The translations under genes and the position numbers were made by a program. 61,854 bases of DNA from Bifidobacterium aesculapii. GTDB lineage: Bacteria; Actinomycetota; Actinomycetes; Actinomycetales; Bifidobacteriaceae. The notes beneath the pieces were generated by a model, which was not told where the DNA came from, did no database searches, and worked only from the letters and a program-made list of their open reading frames with translations. Location: assembly GCF_001417815.1 (NCBI RefSeq), contig NZ_BCFK01000017.1, positions 1 to 61,854 of the forward strand, given 5' to 3'. Position 1 is the first letter of the stretch. Every line of letters begins with the position of its first letter. Shown here in pieces: positions 61,291-61,854 of this stretch.

Positions 61291-61854
61291 ATGGGCGACA
61301 TGGGTACCAGTACAAGCGGCACAAGCAGCAGCAAGGCGACGAAGGCGATCGCACTGACCGCCGCCACGTTGGCGCTGCTCGGCGGCGTGGCCGGCTGTGG
61401 CGAGTCGAAGGCGACGCCGATGGACGACCAGTACGCCGGCAACTCGGGCGAGACGGAGCAGTCGCAGGAGGAGCAGTCTCAGTCGGGCGACGGCTCCGAT
61501 TCGTCCTCGTCTGATTCGTCGTCGTCCGGTGACTCGTCGGGCGTGAAGGACACCGGCAACTACAAGGACGGCACGTACTCGATCAACGGCCAGTACGGTC
61601 CGGTGGGCGAGGATTCCATCGACGTGCACATCACCATCAAGGACCAGAACGTCGAGACCGTGGAGGTGATCGGCCACCCGTTCACGTCGATCTCCAAGCA
61701 GCATCAGACCGATTTCGCCAACGCCATCAACGGCGTGGTCGACGGCAAACCGCTCAAGGGCCTCAAAGTGGACAAGGTCGCCGGCGCCAGCTGGACCTCC
61801 GACGCCTTCAACAAGGCCCTCGACCTCGCCCGCCAACAAGCCTCCATCCAATAA
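61291..61854 (+). CDS. FMN-binding-domain lipoprotein
   Basis: 187 residues. Lipoprotein signal with lipobox GGVAGC, a Ser/Asp/Glu-rich linker, then an FMN_bind domain ([16 protein letters not shown] to the end) with AGASWTS near the C-terminus, matching the covalent flavinylation motif; T169 is the expected FMN-bearing residue. It would be an extracytoplasmic one- or two-electron carrier, plausibly supplying electrons for ferric reduction. In the Campylobacter cluster this position holds thioredoxin-like proteins. The start at 61291 is chosen over a GTG at 61279 because GAGGAG (61274-61279) overlaps the latter. The TAA is the last codon of the window. No ApbE flavin transferase is present here. 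Confidence 0.88.
   Translation: MGDMGTSTSGTSSSKATKAIALTAATLALLGGVAGCGESKATPMDDQYAGNSGETEQSQEEQSQSGDGSDSSSSDSSSSGDSSGVKDTGNYKDGTYSINGQYGPVGEDSIDVHITIKDQNVETVEVIGHPFTSISKQHQTDFANAINGVVDGKPLKGLKVDKVAGASWTSDAFNKALDLARQQASIQ

Overview
The window is high-GC actinobacterial DNA and reads as a Bifidobacterium chromosome, closest in content to B. longum. The basis is two ilvC paralogues, a run of very large modular arabinan/arabinoxylan-degrading surface enzymes (GH43 x3 proteins plus one DUF1680/GH127-GH146-type protein) built from LamG, Ig-like and FIVAR modules, and a P19/FTR1-type iron uptake operon. No rRNA, tRNA, CRISPR array or prophage was seen.

Layout. 1-680: 3' end of an MFS (metabolite:H+ symporter) gene. 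1113-2165 and 10195-11247: two near-identical ketol-acid reductoisomerase genes. 2300-7347 (minus): an AAA-ATPase gene broken by a 3,926-bp IS1595-like element (3253-7178) with 25-bp terminal inverted repeats and a perfect 8-bp target duplication (TAACCGTT). The element carries a frameshifted transposase, a 56-residue DinJ/RelB-like ribbon-helix-helix protein and an 845-residue single-chain restriction-modification enzyme. 7670-9781 and 11915-18979: two secreted S8 proteases; the second has 2,354 residues and fuses the protease to Ig-like, BspA-type leucine-rich and FIVAR modules ending in LPGTG.

19498-40973: arabinan/arabinoxylan saccharolytic island of four giant anchored enzymes, all on the plus strand. 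Each has its own long intergenic region with hairpins, and two or three of these regions share a LacI-operator-like sequence. 41445-44279: a Gfo/Idh/MocA dehydrogenase and an ATPase-DUF234 protein under a striking palindromic operator. 44414-52788: an amino-acid permease, a TetR regulator divergent from an ABC exporter pair with a long coiled-coil permease, a family-2 glycosyltransferase, and a small membrane-anchored protein. 53377-61854: seven-gene iron operon: FTR1 permease, P19/Tp34 lipoprotein, DUF2318 membrane protein, two FtsX-type permeases, an ABC ATPase and an FMN-binding lipoprotein.

How the genes work together. The arabinan/arabinoxylan enzymes are secreted and wall- or membrane-anchored, and would debranch and depolymerise plant polysaccharide at the cell surface. 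The iron operon would capture iron outside the cell and move it through FTR1; its FMN lipoprotein and DUF2318 protein are candidate electron carriers.

The window is rich in intergenic repeats. A 93-bp element occurs on both sides of the giant protease gene. A 171-bp triple-hairpin array occurs on both sides of the DUF1680 gene. A third, about 48-bp palindromic repeat occurs three times, once inside a permease coding sequence. The strongest candidate for an undescribed system is the transposon-borne antitoxin-like regulator plus single-chain R-M enzyme.
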